From NCBI RefSeq assembly GCF_004210375.1, contig NC_134835.1, forward strand, positions 67,796,447 through 67,860,446: 64,000 nt of DNA, read 5' to 3'. Of the stretch, positions 48,201 to 58,590 are shown one piece after another. Under the pieces are notes generated by a model, which saw nothing but the letters and a program-made list of their open reading frames with translations, had not been told where the DNA came from and made no database searches. The position numbers and the translations under genes were made by a program. Positions within the stretch are counted from its first letter, which is position 1. Every line of letters begins with the position of its first letter. The stretch is from Tachypleus tridentatus. Taxonomy: Eukaryota; Arthropoda; Merostomata; Xiphosura; Limulidae.

Positions 48201-48471
48201 GTTTATTTGTTTTTGAATTTCTCGTAAAGCTACACAAGAGCTATCTACGCTAGCCGTCCCTAATTTGGCAGTGTAAGACTAGAGGGAAGGCAGCTAGTCA
48301 TCACCACCCACCGCCAACTTTTGAACTACTCTTTTACTAACGAATAGTGGAATTGATCGTCACATGTAATGCCAACACGGCTGAATGGGCGAGAATGTTT
48401 GGTGCGATAGAAATTCGAGCCCGAAACCCTCAGATTACGAGTCGAGAGCCTTAACAACCTGGCCAGGACGG
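48201..48471 (-). mobile_element. Family A SINE, full length, inverted
   Basis: It runs from GTTTATTTGTTTTTGAATTTCTCGTAAAGC to CTTAACAACCTGGCCAGGACGG. No clear target-site duplication is visible. Confidence 0.9.
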
Positions 48472-48846
48472 AATATTTTCAACTGTAATCTGTAGTGATG
48501 ACGTTGGATTTCGAGCATCATTGTTTCTTGGTTGGAACGTCTATATGATTTTGTTTTGAATGCATTGGTTTGTCAACAATTACATAGTGATTATCAACGA
48601 TGACATAGTGTGGTATCTTTTGTGACTTAAATCAATCTCAGAATATGTTGGAAGTAAGTCAGAGAAGTTAACAAAGGTCTGATTGTTGTATTGAATGTAG
48701 TGTTAACCACTTGATATTTTGGCAGTTGAAAATATATTTGTAAATGTTGTACAAACATGAAAACTGATTTGTTGCTAATTACTTCATATCACACAAATAT
48801 TTTGTTATTTATTTTTCAAGCATTAAAGGAACCACACAGTGAGTCA
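48472..48846. other. Unidentified AT-rich DNA
   Basis: Nothing recognised. Confidence 0.4.
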
Positions 48847-48856
48847 TTACAACCTT

Positions 48857-49121
48857 CCTCGCATGGCCACGTTGTTAAGGCGCTCGACTCGTAATTTAAG
48901 GGTCGTGGGTTCAAATCTCGGTCGCACCAAACATGCTCATCCTTTAAGCCGCGAGGACGTTATAATGTGACGTCAATCCCATTATTCGTTGGTAAAAGAG
49001 TAGCCCAAAAGTTGGCGGTGTGTGATGATAACTAGCTGCCATCCTTCTAGTCTTACACTGCTAAATTTGGGTCAGCTAGCGCAAATAGTCCTCGTGAAAC
49101 TTTGCGCGAAGCTCAAAAACA
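48857..49121 (+). mobile_element. Family A SINE, near full length
   Basis: The head CCTCGCATGGCCACGTTGTTAAGGC, B-box GGTTCAAATCTCGGTC, body and tail are present. Flanks TACAACCTT and TACAAACCTT look like an imperfect target-site duplication. Confidence 0.9.
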
Positions 49122-49300
49122 TACAAACCTTACACTTAAAAAAAAAGGTTGATATCACTTTTCGTCACACATGATTGTGTCAGAGTTCATAACTTAAACA
49201 TGTTTTATTTACAATAAAAGTAATTTTAAAATGCTAGTGGCATAGACAAACAGAGGAATATAAAACAGAACTTCTTTACAAATGCTGAAAAACTTCCTAG

Positions 49301-49362
49301 ACGCCCCCAGTGGTACAGCGGTATGTCTGCCGACCTATAACACCAGAAATTGCAGTATTAGT
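49301..49362 (+). repeat. Head fragment of a family B SINE
   Basis: GCCCCCAGTGGTACAGCGGTATGTCTGCCGACCTATAACACCAGAAATTG preserves the A-box side. The B-box and tail are gone. Confidence 0.7.
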
Positions 49363-49854
49363 ACAAGCATGAAAATCAGAACGATGTCATCGAACTGTAA
49401 TCTGGAGACAGAAATACGAGGCTTGCTGTTTTCCATGGCCGCTAATTAGAATGTATTGATAACAATCTTTTAAGTGGAAAGAAAGAGCCGCTAGTTGAGA
49501 GAAGTCTTGCTGGTATCATAAACAGAGAGAAAGTGGAAGTCTTGAAAAAAACAGATGACCTGAACATACTGGAAATCATAGTTGTTTGCCAGCATTTCCG
49601 CATTAGAAATAAAAGAAAAGATAATTGAACAAAACTAGCCTAATTTCCCTCTATTTTCAGCGCTTAAAACTGTCGTAAATTAAAAGTATCCACATATTTC
49701 ATTTTACAATTGGTAATACAAACATTTTTAGCGAGTTATTTGACGTGTTATTCTACTTTAATTGTATCGTATTACAAACTGCATTAGAGAAAACAAAAAT
49801 TTATTTACCGTATTCTTCAAAGTGTCATTGGTTAGCTACAAAGTTTATAGGCTT
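49363..49854. other. Unidentified AT-rich DNA
   Basis: Nothing recognised. Confidence 0.4.
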
Positions 49855-50173
49855 AAGTGCTGTAAAATGGATATACCTGAGTTACAATGGATATTAACCT
49901 AAGTGCTATAAAATTATTATACCCAAATTATAATGAATATTAACTAAGCATTGTAAAGTGAGTATACTCAAGTTGCAATAAATAGAAGTTTGTGTACTGT
50001 AAACTTAGTATATCTGAGTTGCAATGAATAGGAGCCCAAGTATTGTAAAAGTACTACACTTAATTTACAATAAATATTAGCTAAGTATTGTAAGATTATT
50101 ACATTTAATTTACAATAAATATTAGCCTAAGTATTGTAAATTTAGTATACTTAAGTTACAATGAATAGCAGTA
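49855..50173. repeat. Minisatellite, ~46-bp unit, 7 copies
   Basis: Seven consecutive units start with AAGT(A/G)(T/C)TGTAAA and end with TTACAAT(G/A)(A/G)ATA(T/G)(T/A)A..CT. Units are 45-46 bp. Each contains an internal inverted repeat (TATTGTAAA with TTTACAATA), so single strands could form hairpins. Divergence between units is about 15-30%. Confidence 0.9.
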
Positions 50174-50949
50174 TGTCTGAAATATCTAATTACTAAGTTA
50201 TATAAGTTAATATGTACTTACAATATTTTCAGTCTACTTTTAACATCAAAAATAGAAAACACAAATGAGAACGAATTGTACAAGTCAGGTAAAAAACTCA
50301 AAAAAATACTTTAGCTTAGCTGTCGTTCTTTCTATCACTTGAGTAAGTTTCAAATCTTCAGAATCAATATTCCTAGAAATGAAAAAAAAAAGAATCTTAA
50401 TATGCATTGGATTCTAATTCATATCAACTGAAAGAAAATACTTCTATTTAAAAGTCCATGGTGCCCAACAGACATTACGTGCTGTAAACTAAGGACGTTG
50501 AAGAGGAAAATTGACTTTTAATATCTTTGTCAGCACTCAAGCCGTTAACTAGAATAACGATCCCTAAGGGTTTAATAAACTTTGATGATTGCAGTATTAA
50601 TCTTCAGAGAAAGAATGAAAAATGTATTAGGTGATGTTTGGCATCCACATCTGAGCTTATGATTCAACGATGTTTGAAGTTTCCTTCTTCATGCATGATG
50701 TTATTGTTTTTCACCCTTTTGAAATACCTCAGGTGACAATCAATATTAAAGTTAATTAACGTTTCCATACATTATCAAACTATTTGGTAATGATAATATG
50801 TAGAGGTTAAAACTACGCTAGTACATCTATAGAATAACTTTTCTTGGACAACGCATATAAAAAAGCCTTAATAAGGTTCATTTAAGTTTCAAAGGGGTAC
50901 TTCATTATTTAGAGCTAGACGTTGTCTATACTTATTTGGTTTGCTCGCA
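50174..50949. other. Unidentified AT-rich DNA
   Basis: Nothing recognised. Confidence 0.4.
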
Positions 50950-51290
50950 GTTTATTAACATAGGTGGTAAAATTCATGATTATTGAATATTTTCGTCGAG
51001 AATTGCGTTTATCTATAGCTTATTAACGAAAGCATTATTAGTGACTATTGGGTGTTTTCAACAAAGCCTTTTTTTTAATATTAGACATTATTTATGATTA
51101 TGGATTATTCAACACAGACGGAGTGTTTGCAATACGGTTTATTCAGAATTTACTTTTATGGATATTTTTTGAAAATTCTGAAATATTTTCATCAATATTT
51201 GCCAGTAGGTTAATAATACAAACACCTTTTTTGTTTATGGATTATGTCCATAAATATTTGCCAGATAACGCTCGTATTTCCATCCTGAAC
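50950..51290. repeat. Possible decayed tandem array, ~58-75-bp unit
   Basis: The phrase TTTATTAA.A.AG(G/C), then (A)TTATTTATGATTATTGGATAT and TTTTCA(A/T)CAA.ATTTGC, recurs about five times with variable spacing. The 81-codon ORF (51048-51293) inside it is probably incidental. Confidence 0.33.
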
Positions 51291-51894
51291 TGACCCTTAT
51301 GCAGCAAAAGTGCCCCAAACTATTATTTGTAGTTATAGGAGTTTAAAATGAGTATCAATAATTTCCTGGAAAGTAAAAGATGGGTTTCGTTTCTTACCTT
51401 TCTCAAACGTTGGTGTGATAAAACGACCCTAAATAATTAAATGGTCTCTTGTTTTTCGTAAGTTCCTGTGTTAAACAACCAGCTTATAAAATAGCCTATA
51501 GAGTTTAAGAACAGCCAAGTTGAATTAGAAACCAAAATCAATAGCAGCAGCCACGGACTAATCTGCTACTCTGAAAAGCAGTAATAACAAACACCACCTA
51601 ATCTACTACTCCATTATAAATGCTGTAAGGAGAATAAATGTCAATGTTTTGGTGTGGCATAAGAAGGCCCGTTTGCAATTCTACGAGAATCAACTACGAG
51701 TATTGGTTGGTTGATTTAGTGTTTTATGGCACAAAGCAGCTAGGCTATCTGCGCCAAACATCCAGTAAAAAGTTAAAAATAAATTCAGTAAAATTCATAA
51801 AAGGGAATTAAGGTAGACAAAACAAAGTTTAAAAAACCCATAAATAGCATAAAACTAATGTTTACGTCTAATCTACGACGTTAAGAGAAAAACG

Positions 51895-52225
51895 ACAGTA
51901 ATTCAAGATGTAAAGGACTTTCTGTAGCGTAACTGTAATTCTCATAACTCGCCAGGAAGACAAACAAATAAGTACAAAAAACACTGTCAGTCACTTGAAG
52001 TTGGCTTTTCCAGTCCTGGTTCTAAGCTATTTGACGTTATGGCCATTTTCGAAAAGGAAAGTAGTAAAAAGGTTTTAAAAGACGTGTAGCAAAACTATAA
52101 TAATAACTCGTCAGGATGACTAACGGGTAGTTCAAATAGCAGCGTTAGTCACCTGAAGTTGGCCTTTCCAATCCTGGTTTCAAGTTATTTAATGTTACGG
52201 CCAGTTTCTAATTTTAAATCGAACT
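51895..52225 (-). repeat. ~158-bp tandem duplication in the LINE 3' UTR
   Basis: Two related blocks repeat GTCAC(T/C)TGAAGTTGGC(T/C)TTTCCA(G/A)TCCTGGTT and its surroundings (starts at 51990 and 52148, offset 158 bp), as well as ATAACTCG(C/T)CAGGA. Such repeats are common in LINE 3' UTRs. Confidence 0.8.
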
Positions 52226-52289
52226 AGATGAAGTGTGATATTTATAAAGGAGCCACATTAAAAAGGTGTAATGTATAAATTAAAAAAAA

Positions 52290-54651
52290 AACTCAAATGG
52301 TATGAAAAAGATTAATGGCCTTTAAAGAACTATAAACATTACCAAGGTGGACAGTGTCACCATCACCAATAACACTGTCTAATGTTACGGACAAACCTTG
52401 GGACCAAACAGTGTTAAAATAGTGCCGTCGTTGAGAGTCGTAACAATGGCAAGAAAGTAAAATGATTTGAGTGTTACATAGACTACACACTGATGCATCA
52501 ATTTCATATAAAAGAAAACGATGAGTTAAAAAACTGTGACCAATGTGTAGTCTAGTTAGAACAACTTTCTCCTTCCGAACCTTACGAAAGCTAGACGGCC
52601 AAAGCCCAATATAGGGTTTTATTTGAAAAAGCTTGTTTTCACGTTGCTCACTCCAAGTTGACTGTCAGTTGGCATGGAGCAAAGCCTTGAATACAGGATC
52701 ACAGTCCATGTATGGAACAGGTACAGTGGTGATAGTGCCAGAGCAGACAGATTTAGCTGCTGTGTCTGCAAGCTTGTTCCTGTGAATACCAACGTGGCCT
52801 GGTATCCAGAAAAACTGGATAGAAATAGACGCTAATGAGAAATTGGCCAGTCGGTTTTGAATATCCGCGAGAACAGGGTGTGGACCAACGTGAAGCGATT
52901 CTAGGGCCAGTAGAGAACAAAGCGATTCAGTATAAATAGTGCAGTCTGAGTACTGCTTATCTTCTATGTGATCCAGGACAAGAGAAATGGCGTACAGTTC
53001 AACAGTGAACACAGAAGCTGTAGAGGGGATTTTAAGGGCAACCACCGAACCACAACAAACCACACAGTCACCTGATTTCAAACCATCTGTATAAACACGA
53101 ATAGAAGGATGGTTCGAAACATGTTCATCAAATAACAGAGAGTAAAGATGACGTAAAGATAGGTCACAATTGGGGACTGTAAGAAGCCATGGTGGGATGA
53201 GCTGACCAGTGAATACAGCAATGTTATCCAAGGACAGACCCAATTCATCCAACAGTGCCTGGATACTAAGGCCAAAGGTACCAATGACAGACCGTCTGTT
53301 CTGAAGAAGTATGGCCCACTGAGAAAGAAAAACACAACCCCAGGTGGGATGCTTTGGTAAGGAACGAAGTTTCAAAGCATAAAATAAAGACAGTTGCAAA
53401 TGGCGGAAGTGAAAAGAAGGTTCATGAGACTAAGGTACTGACAGACCGATGAAGGGCCAGTTTGAGTTCCACTAGTGTAAAGGGACGATTATGGTCATAG
53501 AGACAATCAGCTCGAAAGGAAAAAGGTGATTGCTCTGCCCGAGGCTTGATGACTAATGTGGAAGAAGAAGCAGAGGTGCTAGATAACTGGCAAAAGTTTT
53601 CACCTAAAGTATCGGCGATGCTCCAAGTATCAGCTACTTCCTGGCTATTAGAGAGCAAGATCGAGAGGGCGGAACAGAGTTATATTGCCCAATGACCTTT
53701 CGAATCTTGTCCCATATGACTTTGGAACTGGTGCTAGAAGATATGCTGGTTGTGAACTTAATCCAAGATTCCTTCTGGCTTTGACGTCTTACCCATCGAG
53801 CATGTGCATGGCCCACTGGAAAGCGATGCGGTTCGAGAGTGTGGAATATATACGGAAAGTATCCCAAACTTGTTTTTGAGCCTTCCGTGCCATGTGGCTG
53901 GCAAGATTCCACCATGGACGAGAATATAGTGGAAAACGTGTCGAGGTTTTAGGAATATATTGAGCAGCTGCTTGTATAATACAGTCAGTTACTACTGCCA
54001 CACAGTGGTCTATTGATGGCTTACAGACGATGGCAGGATCAAGTTCTGTGAGAGCAGTGAAAGAGGGGCAGTTTGCCTGATCCAGCTTTCACCGGGGCAC
54101 GCGGATCAGGTGGCATCGACCACGGCCAGTCTCTCTCAAAATTATGGGAAAATGATCACTGTCTGAAAAGAGATAGATTGTGATCACAGAGCAAACGCTC
54201 TAAAGAGCGACCCTCTTATCAATATCAACACTTCTCCAGAGGGGATGATGCCCATTAAACTCCCCAAGGATGAAAAAGGAAGACGGCAGCTGTTCAATGA
54301 GAGCATCAAGGTCTGATTGATCATATGTCTCTCTAGGCGACAGGTAGAGAGAACAAATAGTGAAGGTACAACCCAAGGAAACACGGATGGCTACGGCCTT
54401 TAAGGGTGTGTCGAATAGCAAAGAGGGTGGGCACATGCTGATCAACCAACAGTGCCAGCCCTTTATGTACTCGTCCATCACAGTCTGTCATTTCTGTATA
54501 AAGAAAACCGCCGAAAGGTGACTGTATCGGCAGGTTTCAGAAATGTTTCCTGTAAGGAAAGACATACAGGATGGTAGGAAGCAATCAGTGCTTTGATACC
54601 ATCCAGATTAGAACGTAAACCTCGACATTTTCATTGTATAAGGTTGACCAT
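52290..54651 (-). pseudogene. LINE ORF2 (endonuclease, RNase H; RT deleted)
   Basis: ATG at 54651 lies one base after the ORF1 stop. The endonuclease follows (start MVNLIQ, then KCRGL; ICSLYLSP; GEFNGHH, where the usual D of GDFN is E). Codon 7 is TGA where Trp is expected (54633-54631). The linker (AHARWVRRQSQKESW) reaches ELKLALHRS near 53435, then jumps to SHEPSFHFRHLQLSLFYALK, which normally follows the RT, so the RT is gone. RNase H (about 53100-52740) keeps D in YTDG, E in TVELYA and the D of LADTAAK, but has TES where TDS is usual. The last piece has paired Cys (CSLCNTQ) at 52480. It cannot function. Confidence 0.85.
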
Positions 54652-54652
54652 T

Positions 54653-55735
54653 TTATTTACATGTAGGCGAATTGGGTGGAGAACCCTCCTGTTTACGACC
54701 ACGTATTTTTTCCTTACTGTGTTTATACGAGGGAGGTCTATTGACCTCCATGGATCCTGCCCTGGATTGATTGGGCAGGTATTTGGTATTGGAAGGGGAT
54801 TCCAGAGACTGAGGACGTGACGAATGATTGTTTTGCATCGTGGAGTGAGAGAAGAAAATCTATCGAAGGAAATGTCTGGAACCAAAGGATGTGGATCTTG
54901 AGGTTTGTTGGAATGTATGTAAGTGACAGAAATAGGTGTTGGAGTTGATTCATTAACTTTTTTTAACCATGGAGGTCAAAATACTTTTCATTTGTTTGAA
55001 GAACGATTCTTTTGGAGGCACAGTGAGATCTGTCTGCACTCCCACTGTAGTTGTGGAACGAAGTGCAGTAGCATACATCCGAGATGAGGTGGTGCACAGC
55101 ACTTTTCGAGCCTCAGGATAAGTAATGTTATGAATCGTTTTCAAACGCTGCACCTCTTCTTCTTTCAACTATTTATGGCAAGAACGAAAGTAAGACGGGT
55201 GAGAGCCATTAAAATTGATGCCATGAGGGTCCATCTCACACTCGTAGGCATCATGGTACTTGCCACTGCAACGAGCACCCTCAAGGAACCACGACATGAC
55301 ATCTTCGAATGACCGAACCGTTGACACTGGAAACATCGGACAGGGTTTGGAATGTATGGCCGAACTCTGCAATTAAGATAACCTGCCTTGATGGTGGCAG
55401 GTGGACGAAATGATGTAAATGTCAGAATGAGGACATTGGTCAGCATCGTAATTCCATCTTTGCGAGTGGAGATACGCCTCACTGCAGAAACTTCTTGGGT
55501 GGAGAAACCAGCGAGAATTTCCGACTCTGGGTTGTACTTTAAATACTCTCAACAATAACTCTTCGTGATGAATTCAAAGTAACATAAGGGGTAACCTCAA
55601 TAGGTATATCTCCAATTGCTTTTGAATGCAAGAGGAGGTCACTGTGTTGAGATGTGGATGTTTCTACCAAATTAAAGCTTCTTTACTGGCTCTGGAGAGC
55701 TAGCAAGTCCCTAAAGGTTTGTCTGAAAGAGAATG
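54653..55735 (-). pseudogene. LINE ORF1 (gag-like RNA-binding protein), broken
   Basis: Frames broken by shifts encode a nucleic-acid-binding protein. Its landmark is a CCHC zinc knuckle CFQCQRFGHSKMSC (55335-55294), followed in another frame by a second Cys-rich piece (GKYHDAYECEMDPHGINFNGSHPSY) and a basic, proline-rich C-terminus (KEKIRGRKQEGSPP), ending with TAA at 54653. The 5' part fades out near 55735. In intact elements this protein packages the RNA; here stops and shifts inactivate it. Confidence 0.82.
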
Positions 55736-55805
55736 TAAGATAAGTCTTCACCTACCTATATTTTGCATTCGTTATTATACAATACCAAGTAGGATCAGAA
55801 GAGTT

Positions 55806-55903
55806 TCCTGCCAGCGGAATGTTTGTGGATTACAACGCTAGAGAAAGGGTTTTTAATAGCCTATTGTGTAGCTTTGTGCTTAACTTTAAACAAACAAAAG
55901 AGT
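55806..55903 (+). mobile_element. Family B SINE with internal deletion
   Basis: CTGCCAGCGGAATGTTTGTGGATTACAACGCTAGAGAAAGGGTTT jumps to TAATAGCCTATTGTGTAGCTTTGTGCTTAAC with tail AAACAAACAAA. About 20 bp spanning the end of the B box and GGTGGGC are missing. Confidence 0.78.
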
Positions 55904-56034
55904 GTAGAAATATCAAACTTAAAGAAGCTCGATGAAACCCTGTCGACAGGTGAAAGAAGTTAATATTATATTATATTATTAACATTGTAACACGGTATTA
56001 CTGATCTTTTGATAATTTATGGGCAACTTCATAT

Positions 56035-56490
56035 GACCTACTTGTATTTTATTAATACATACATTCTAATGGTTATTATTTTCATTCAAGCTCATTACTG
56101 TTTCACTGTTACTGCCATTTTTATTACTATGAATTATGAAGCATTATCTATATATTACCTCATATGGATGTTTTAATAAATATGGAGAATTATAATTAAG
56201 GCCTACAAATATTTTATTCATTCGGACATTCTGATAACTATGTATTATTTTTTTCCACTTCTATTCGTATATTTTCCTAACATATAGATTTTAATACCTG
56301 TGTAGCTCTTTCATTAAGACGTGCCTATAAATTGTTAACACATAATGTTCTGATTATTATGAATTATTTTCATTAACTTCTTTTCATATATATTTTATTA
56401 TATATGTTTTAATAACTATGGTGTCATTTCATTGAGGGCTGTGTATGCTTTATTAACACAGATAACTGTATTTTATGATCATGAAAGATT
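56035..56490. repeat. Diverged minisatellite, ~58-bp unit, ~8 copies
   Basis: Units share (T)ATTTTATTAA(C/T)A.AT(A)..TTCTAATAACTATG.ATTATTTTCATTAAG and start roughly every 57-59 bp between 56041 and 56440. Divergence is high. A 68-codon ORF at 56432-56638 starts inside it and is incidental. Confidence 0.65.
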
Positions 56491-58142
56491 TATATTGTTT
56501 CCGAGATCGTTTTGGTATTGCGATTTCTTAGAGACTGTTCATATGGAAGAAATCGTTAGTATGAGTATGTTGTTTGAATGCTTTAGCGTTCAGGAAAATA
56601 GTGATGCAATATTGATCAAACTTTCTGTGTGGGCATGAAGCAGTTCAAGGATGGTTGTGTTATCTCATGTACCTAATGCTGACGTTAAAACTACTAATGT
56701 TGAGCGAAATAATCTTTTACCGCTAAAACCTCGCAAGAAATGTCTACTTTTCAACGCAACTTAAACTTTTAAAGCATTAAATATCAAATGAAACTCTACA
56801 ATAATTCTCCTGTTATTTACTTCTCACTAATTAGCAAAATGTTTGATCACTATGATTTGAATATTCATTATACAATAAGCTACACAATTTCGATTATCTA
56901 TTTCAAATTTCGAAACGCAAATAGTTTCATTGTCAATCTGGCTTACGTTTTAGAATCACAAAGAACAATGGTGTGTAATAGATTTACCGTTGTACGTTTA
57001 TTTTAATACCTTTTTTGTTTCATTATAGTTTGTTTTGTTTTTTTCATGTGTCGTATGTTGTTGGGTGTGTATTGCGCAATTCCTGTCTGTTCTCTAAATT
57101 TGTAGAAGATTCTTGAGAGCAAGAATCAACACTATTTGTTTTAGGAAAACGCGCTAGAACATTTTTGAAACTTCGAAAAACTCGCGTGATTCGTACAAAA
57201 GCAGCTAAGCGAGAGACAGAATTATTATTATTATTGGTCAGCTACAGTCAATGTGATATAGACTATACTTGCGATTAACGCTTGTTAATCCGAAAACTAC
57301 AGAACTGGTTCAGGAACGTTGATAGATTTCGAACGTTACAAACTGTTCAACTTCAGTGAATTAACTATGGACGTAACTATTTCTATAAATATGTGAAATA
57401 TCTCATTCAGTAAAATGTCAGTGGTATGAGGCCAACCAAGCTAGCTTGCTTAAGCTGGGTGTGACAATATCAACTGAGAATTAATTTGTTCGTCGTGGAC
57501 CTGGAACGTCGATAAGATATTCAGTTGTAGACCGGATTATATTATATCAAAAAATCTTTGTGTTAAAAAAGAAAATTACGTGTGTCAATCTTGTTGGTAG
57601 AATTTAAATTTGTTGCATATTAACATTTAATTAACTTCTAAACTTAAATTCTAATTCCGATTATTTGAAACAATAATAAGTAACGTACATAATATAATAT
57701 ATACTCGTCTCGGATAACTTATAATACGTAACACGTGATATATCACATCTCATCTTGGTCTTAGTAATGCAAGATATACTGATATTGTGAATTGCAAATT
57801 ATAATTTTCGGAGATCCTGTAAGTTACCGCACGACTTTCGGCCTATATTTTTTATTCAACTGGCAACAGTTTTGTTTAAGGAGATTTTTGTCACCAAATA
57901 AATGCTTACACTAGTTTTCATCGTGTTGAAAATTCTTCTTTAACAAATATAATGAGTTTCATAATATTAGAATGATTCTTTCGCTTAAGTTCTTGTGATA
58001 TTGGCAAATCGAACAAAAATGTCTTTTCTTCCAAATAAATCACGTATACGAGACACTAACAAGTAAATGTTCTAAAGCTGAAATTTTGTGGAATTAATTA
58101 ACACCAAAAATGGATTTCGAACTACTTAGAGAACGTTCATGA
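56491..58142. other. Unidentified AT-rich DNA
   Basis: No gene or repeat recognised. A 12-bp palindrome GTGATATATCAC lies near 57737. Confidence 0.4.
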
Positions 58143-58200
58143 GAGTCCCCACTGTTACAGCGTTAAGTCTTTGAATTTACAATGCTAAACACACACACAA
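58143..58200 (+). repeat. Head fragment of a family B/C SINE
   Basis: GAGTCCCCACTGTTACAGCGTTAAGTCTTTGAATTTACAATGCTAAACACACACAC keeps the first half of the shared head and then runs into an AC repeat, as if an internal deletion joined it to a C-type tail. Confidence 0.65.
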
Positions 58201-58306
58201 GTTATTACATTAAGTAACATTTAGCTCAAATGTATTTGAAAATATATACGTTATTGTTGTGGTCGTTCTCCAGTTCACTGCGTATGAAGTACTTTCAACC
58301 CCAAGA

Positions 58307-58579
58307 GGCCCGGCATGGTCAGACGGTTAGGGCGCTCGACTCGTAATCCGAGGGTCTCGGGTTCGAATCCCCATCGCACCAAACATGCTTGCCTTTTCAG
58401 CCATGGGAGTGTTATAATGTGACGGTCAATCCCACTATTCGTTAGTAAAATAGTAGCCCAAGAGTTGGCGGTGTGTGATGATGACTAGCTGCCTTCCCTC
58501 TTGTCTTACACTGCTAAATCAGGGACGGCTAGTGCTGATAGTTCTCGTGTAGCTTTGTGCAAAGTTCAAAACAAACAAT
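58307..58579 (+). mobile_element. Family A SINE, full length
   Basis: This is a well-preserved copy with head GGCCCGGCATGGTCAGACGGTTAGGGC, B-box GGGTTCGAATCCCC, body and tail TTTGTGCAAAGTTCAAAACAAAC. A 9-of-11 target-site duplication, CAACCCCAAGA (58296-58306) and CAATTCCAAGA (58580-58590), flanks it. Confidence 0.94.
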
Positions 58580-58590
58580 CAATTCCAAGA

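Larger units (their letters stand above)
51702..55735 (-). mobile_element. Non-LTR retrotransposon (jockey-like), internally deleted
   Basis: Read on the minus strand, the order is gag-like ORF1 with a CCHC knuckle, ORF2 endonuclease, linker, RNase H, a C-terminal Cys-rich region, and a 3' UTR ending near 51702. The reverse transcriptase is missing through a deletion near 53430, and ORF1 is cut at the 5' side near 55735. Many stops and shifts are present. No clear target-site duplication was found. The 3' terminal block (GCGCAGATAGCC..TAG..CTTTGTGC) resembles the tails of the SINEs in this window. Confidence 0.88.

Noticed and set aside
49855..50173. CRISPR-like array
   Set aside because: Units are contiguous, diverged tandem repeats with no spacers, in an animal genome.
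53685..54820. Plus-strand ORFs within the LINE
   Set aside because: They are antisense shadows of the LINE ORFs.
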